From the NCBI GenBank assembly GCA_014729495.1, contig WJJV01000101.1, forward strand, positions 1-5,694: DNA of 5,694 bases. The letters are read 5' to 3'. This DNA is from Candidatus Woesearchaeota archaeon. Its GTDB lineage: Archaea > Nanobdellota > Nanobdellia > Woesearchaeales > UBA12501. Below the pieces are notes generated by a model. The model worked only from the letters and a program-made list of their open reading frames with translations, was not told where the DNA came from and ran no database searches. Positions within the stretch are counted from its first letter, which is position 1; each line of letters begins with the position of its first letter. The translations under genes and the position numbers were made by a program. Shown here in pieces: positions 3,468 through 5,694 of the stretch.

Positions 3468-3743
3468 ATGAGAACATGGGAGAATACACTTGACCCGCAC
3501 GCCAGGATTGTGTTCAAGCTGGATGTGCTAAAATGGTCTGTATCATACCTTTTTTACACAGGAAAATGGGAATGCATAGCAAGGATAGACAATTACCCCC
3601 ATGACAGAAAGCAATTGCCCCATATCCACAGATACAGACAGGATAAGGTTGAGTTCAGGGATCTGACATTCAATGAAGCTGAAGAAGTCTTGATAAGCAT
3701 AGGAAACAGGATCAGGGAGAGGATCAAAGATGGTTCATATTGA
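3468..3743 (+). CDS. TA locus 3 toxin, TumE family (DUF6516)
   Basis: This encodes 91 residues. The family signature is clear: an R-x-D-N-x-P-H motif (residues 39-45, RIDNYPH) followed by P-H-x-H-R-Y (51-56). It sits between strands of a compact basic fold and a C-terminal helix (67-84, TFNEAEEVLISIGNRIRE). TumE/DUF6516 proteins are annotated as toxin components found with HTH partners; the conserved His and Asp residues suggest RNA cleavage or another nucleotide chemistry, but the activity here is inferred. The gene is first in its operon and overlaps the antitoxin by 14 bp. The start is supported by GAGGT 6 nt upstream and by the operator-laden leader. Confidence 0.8.
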   Translation: MRTWENTLDPHARIVFKLDVLKWSVSYLFYTGKWECIARIDNYPHDRKQLPHIHRYRQDKVEFRDLTFNEAEEVLISIGNRIRERIKDGSY

Positions 3744-4068
3744 GATTGTAGATAATACAGATAAAGTGAAGATAACAAAAGAAAGAATGCTGAAAGATAA
3801 GAGAAAGCATGTCATCTTCATGACATATGATGTGTTCTGCAGAATATTCACTCCTGAGAGGACAAGGATGCTGGAATATCTCAGCAATAACAAAGTAGAG
3901 AGCATAAGCGATCTTGCAAGGAAGCTTGGAAGAAAGTTCGAGGCAGTGTACCGCGACCTGAAGTACCTTGAAGGCTTCAGTGTAGTGAAGCTAAGAAGAG
4001 AGGAAGCAAACAAGATTCCTTATGTTGATGAGGACATAAATATAAGGATGGTCTCTGCAAATACATAG
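3730..4068 (+). CDS. TA locus 3 antitoxin, winged-helix (HVO_A0114/TumA-like)
   Basis: This encodes 112 residues. Residues 42-98 form a winged helix: PERTRMLEYLSNN (helix 1), SISDLARKLGR (helix 2), KFEAVYRDLKYLEGF (recognition helix), then a beta wing ending near PYV. This matches the MarR/HVO_A0114-type DNA-binding proteins encoded next to TumE. The N-terminal 40 residues begin with a short strand and a basic stretch (KERMLKDKRKH) that could contact the toxin. It overlaps the toxin gene by 14 bp in another frame, implying coupled translation. The two dyads upstream of the operon are the likely binding sites, giving autorepression; that link is inference. Confidence 0.8.
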   Translation: MVHIEIVDNTDKVKITKERMLKDKRKHVIFMTYDVFCRIFTPERTRMLEYLSNNKVESISDLARKLGRKFEAVYRDLKYLEGFSVVKLRREEANKIPYVDEDINIRMVSANT

Positions 4069-4077
4069 GCTGTGAAA

Positions 4078-4084
4078 GCTTTTT
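4078..4084 (+). terminator. T-run after TA locus 3
   Basis: GCTTTTT lies 10 nt past the antitoxin stop and could end the transcript. It merges into TTTTTATAAATG, which also resembles a TATA box; no ORF of note follows at the expected distance on the plus strand. Confidence 0.35.
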
Positions 4085-4115
4085 ATAAATGCTAGACCAT
4101 TTGATTCCAAGAAAC

Positions 4116-4132
4116 TATTCTTCATAAGAATA
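4116..4132. terminator. Hairpin between convergent genes
   Basis: TATTCTT (4116-4122) and AAGAATA (4126-4132) form a perfect 7-bp stem with a CAT loop. It starts one base past the stop of the minus-strand gene and lies between two convergent genes, so it may insulate both. Confidence 0.4.
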
Positions 4133-4133
4133 T

Positions 4134-4592
4134 CTATCCATAATCTGCTTTGCATGAAGATACGCTTTCAAGATCCATTATCTTTAGTGCGCCGCTTGCA
4201 GGAGACTGGAGCTGGTCATAAGGTATGCTGCTGAAGACATCTCCCAGCCTTTGTCCCAGCTCACTGACAAGACTTGCCATGACATTCTCTGCATTGAATA
4301 GTGTCCTGCCTTTGCAGCCATGCTCCCAGATATAGAACTCATCCTTAAACAATGTCACTATATGCCCTGACCTCCAGAACTTTGAGCCTTTCCTGTATAA
4401 TGTATGGGCATGATATCCTCCTCCAGCTTCTTTTGGCACATGGATCTCTCTTGGTGTGAGATCATACCTTGGAGCTTCTGCTCTTATCTTCTGAAGATTC
4501 CTGAATATCTCTGGAAGATTTTCTGTCATCTCATCCCATCCAGGGTCTCCAGGCGAGATTATTGCCTTGTCTTCCAATCCCATGAAAGGCAT
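4134..4592 (-). CDS. Hypothetical cytosolic protein
   Basis: I do not recognise this gene. It encodes about 152 residues with no signal peptide or membrane segment, an acidic N-terminal part, and a central stretch rich in aromatic and Gly residues (about 58-92: GGGYHAH, KFWRSGH, DEFYIWEHG). That stretch looks like a compact alpha/beta or beta-rich core with several His residues. A helix follows (about 101-118, AENVMASLVSELGQRLGD). ATG 4592 is used here; ATG 4583, three codons later, fits the TATA box as well (27-28 bp). A longer frame back to 4658 passes through the TATA box and is rejected. The gene is divergent from the exported-protein gene and convergent with TA locus 3. Confidence 0.7.
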   Translation of the reverse strand: MPFMGLEDKAIISPGDPGWDEMTENLPEIFRNLQKIRAEAPRYDLTPREIHVPKEAGGGYHAHTLYRKGSKFWRSGHIVTLFKDEFYIWEHGCKGRTLFNAENVMASLVSELGQRLGDVFSSIPYDQLQSPASGALKIMDLESVSSCKADYG

Positions 4593-4605
4593 AATAGAGA
4601 GCAGA

Positions 4606-4619
4606 CTTAAATATTTTAG
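4606..4619 (-). promoter_or_regulatory. TATA region of the hypothetical gene
   Basis: The minus strand reads CTAAAATATTTAAG, which contains two overlapping TATA-like octamers. They lie 23-24 bp from ATG 4592 or 27-28 bp from ATG 4583, so they do not settle which start is used. Confidence 0.5.
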
Positions 4620-4697
4620 GGTGTTTTCTGGACAATCAATATACCATAATCTAAGCAAAACCTTTAATCATCTCTTAAACATTATAAAAGGAGAAAG

Positions 4698-4705
4698 TTT
4701 TTATA
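4698..4705 (+). promoter_or_regulatory. TATA box of the exported-protein gene
   Basis: TTTTTATA is centred 26-27 bp before ATG 4728, predicting a leaderless transcript. The divergent gap (4593-4727) holds this promoter and that of the minus-strand gene and no other gene that I can support. Confidence 0.65.
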
Positions 4706-4727
4706 TCTGCTAAAAGATTGCAAGCTT

Positions 4728-5552
4728 ATGGATACAAAAAAGATAATCCTAGTGAACATAACCATAGTGATATCTGCAATCTTATTGATCATGATCTTTC
4801 TCTTCTTCAGCAAACATCATCAGATGAAGGAATGTATTGAGGAAGCCAACTCCAAACTCTACAAAGGAGATTATGAGAACCCTCATATTAAATTGGAGTT
4901 CTGGAAAGATATCCATCTTGAAGAGGCAAAAGAGATAATAGAATCATACGGTCTAAATTATAATGTATCAAAAAATTCAAAAAGCAGATTTGGGAGCGAG
5001 TATCAGCTGAAGGTGCCAATCCCAAAAGGATCAGAAGCTGAGTGGGTATGCAGATTTCGGGCTGATGATGCTGTGAGATCCGCTGACATTCACCGTATAG
5101 GGGATTTTAATCCTTTTGAACCCATTGGACCTGGCCCAAAAGCTTTAAGTTTTCCAACACAGCGTATACATGTTGCTGCGAACAAGAGCAAAGCCGTAAA
5201 GTTTGAGATAAGGAATATAGAAGAAAGTGAGATGACGCTTTGTGTTTTAATGGAATACTTAAAAAAGAAAGCACCAAAAGGTGAGTGTGATTCTTTCTTG
5301 GAACCAACAAGCTCTCCATACAATGACTACTGCGGAGGCTTCTATTGGGACTCAGGAATACATTCCCTGACTCCTGGAGACACAAAGATAATGGGATTAA
5401 AGTATTATGCCCCTCCTGAGAGGAATCAGACATACCTGTACAGGCTGACAGTATTAAATGCAGAGGATAATAAAGAATGTCCAGACACTTATGATCCTGA
5501 TAATCGCACCTCAATCTATGCTCAAAAAAGCTTTTTTGTGCAAGTAAGATAA
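4728..5552 (+). CDS. Membrane-anchored exported protein, two-domain
   Basis: This encodes 274 residues. Residues 6-28 are a strongly hydrophobic helix after MDTKK, a signal anchor that places the remainder outside the cell. Residues about 52-123 read as an alternating strand-helix-strand-strand unit (IKLEFW, LEEAKEIIESYGL, YQLKVPIPKGSEAEWV) resembling small ferredoxin-like domains; the family is not identified. A Pro/Gly linker (129-138) leads to a C-terminal domain (about 143-274) with the look of an Ig/CARDB-type beta sandwich: AANKSKAVKFEIRNIEES is a typical strand pair, SLTPGDTKIMGLKYYAPP is the usual turn, and the last strand is FFVQVR. It has six Cys (36, 108, 172, 187, 202, 251) and three Asn-x-Ser/Thr sites (152, 233, 259), in keeping with an extracellular location. 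The role is unknown. Confidence 0.8.
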   Translation: MDTKKIILVNITIVISAILLIMIFLFFSKHHQMKECIEEANSKLYKGDYENPHIKLEFWKDIHLEEAKEIIESYGLNYNVSKNSKSRFGSEYQLKVPIPKGSEAEWVCRFRADDAVRSADIHRIGDFNPFEPIGPGPKALSFPTQRIHVAANKSKAVKFEIRNIEESEMTLCVLMEYLKKKAPKGECDSFLEPTSSPYNDYCGGFYWDSGIHSLTPGDTKIMGLKYYAPPERNQTYLYRLTVLNAEDNKECPDTYDPDNRTSIYAQKSFFVQVR

Positions 5553-5692
5553 GTTCATCCTGTCATGCATGATTTTTCTCAATAAATCGTACACCAGTTT
5601 ACCCCTGTCGGAATCATCTCCAAACATGGCCTCAATCTACCCCTAAATGCAATGCTTTCTAACATTTCAATGTCAAACCCCGGTTCTTCATT
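5511..5692 (-). pseudogene. 3' end of a frameshifted minus-strand gene, partial
   Basis: Entering from the right edge, the minus strand reads EEPGFDIEMLESIAFRGR, then turns Cys-rich and stops at 5581..5579. The frame two bases on reads IEAMFGDDSDRGKLVYDLLRKI and continues to TGA 5513..5511. Joined by one missing base near 5639, the two halves give a smooth, charged, helix-forming sequence of about 60 residues, as expected of a real gene tail. ATG 5627 has no TATA box, so a separate 38-residue gene is less likely. The tail overlaps the convergent exported-protein gene by 42 bp, which is unusual and may mean it runs past its original stop. The family is not recognised, and most of the gene is outside the window. 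Confidence 0.4.
5563..5577 (+). terminator. Palindrome plus T-run after the exported-protein gene
   Basis: TCATGCATGA (5563-5572) is a perfect palindrome followed directly by five T. It lies 10 nt past the stop and is a plausible terminator. A second palindrome, AAAAAAGCTTTTTT (5524-5537), lies inside the last codons of the gene and would serve the opposite strand. Confidence 0.4.
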
Positions 5693-5694
5693 CA

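Noticed and set aside
4593..4658. Longer start for the 152-residue protein
   Set aside because: It would translate through the TATA-like region, and two later ATG codons fit the promoter better.
5090..5514. Minus-strand open frames opposite the exported-protein gene
   Set aside because: They are shadows of a well-supported gene with membrane anchor and promoter; their composition is Ser/Leu/His-rich and not protein-like.

Overview
The window looks archaeal. Most genes have a TATA-box-like octamer (TTTAAATA, TTTATAAA, TTTTTATA and similar) centred about 25-28 bp upstream of the start codon, which is the archaeal TBP/TFB arrangement and implies leaderless mRNAs. Other supporting signs are a DUF4258/zinc-finger-AbrB pair, a TumE/winged-helix pair, a lipoprotein with an LIAC lipobox and a CxxC-x17-CxxC zinc ribbon. 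The AT-rich sequence, short proteins and many toxin-antitoxin-like pairs would suit a DPANN-type or euryarchaeal genome. The lineage cannot be fixed from the sequence alone, and no rRNA, tRNA, CRISPR array or recognisable transposase is present.

Layout. Left edge (1-480): the start of a YdeI-like gene and a small zinc-ribbon gene, both on the minus strand. 500-1578: a segment bounded by two 60-bp direct repeats (58/60 identical). It holds a truncated AbrB-like ORF (minus), a frameshifted DUF3800-like RNase H-fold gene (plus), and a compact GC-rich structured element with a U-rich terminator reading on the minus strand. 1522-2140: TA locus 1 (minus), a DUF4258-type toxin overlapping by ATGA an antitoxin made of a YgiT/MqsA-like zinc finger and an AbrB domain; three GATATC palindromes exactly 12 bp apart cover its promoter. 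2253-2820: TA locus 2 (minus), a VapB/DUF7557-like antitoxin overlapping a probable RelE/ParE-fold toxin. 2942-3322: a small lipoprotein (plus). 3413-4068: TA locus 3 (plus), TumE (DUF6516) toxin overlapping a winged-helix antitoxin; two tandem perfect dyads 21 bp apart lie between the TATA box and the start codon. 4134-4592: a hypothetical cytosolic protein (minus). 4728-5552: a membrane-anchored exported protein (plus). Right edge: the 3' end of a minus-strand gene that seems to be broken by a frameshift.

Together the genes form an accessory island: three different toxin-antitoxin modules lie within about 2.6 kb, next to a possible small integrated element whose crossover site would be the 3' end of an antitoxin gene. 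The points most worth checking are the 60-bp direct repeats that rebuild an antitoxin gene's 3' end, the mutually exclusive pseudoknot and terminator pairings at 1312-1384, and the operator arrays of TA loci 1 and 3. In TA locus 3 the second dyad also covers the Shine-Dalgarno sequence, so it could act on both DNA and RNA.
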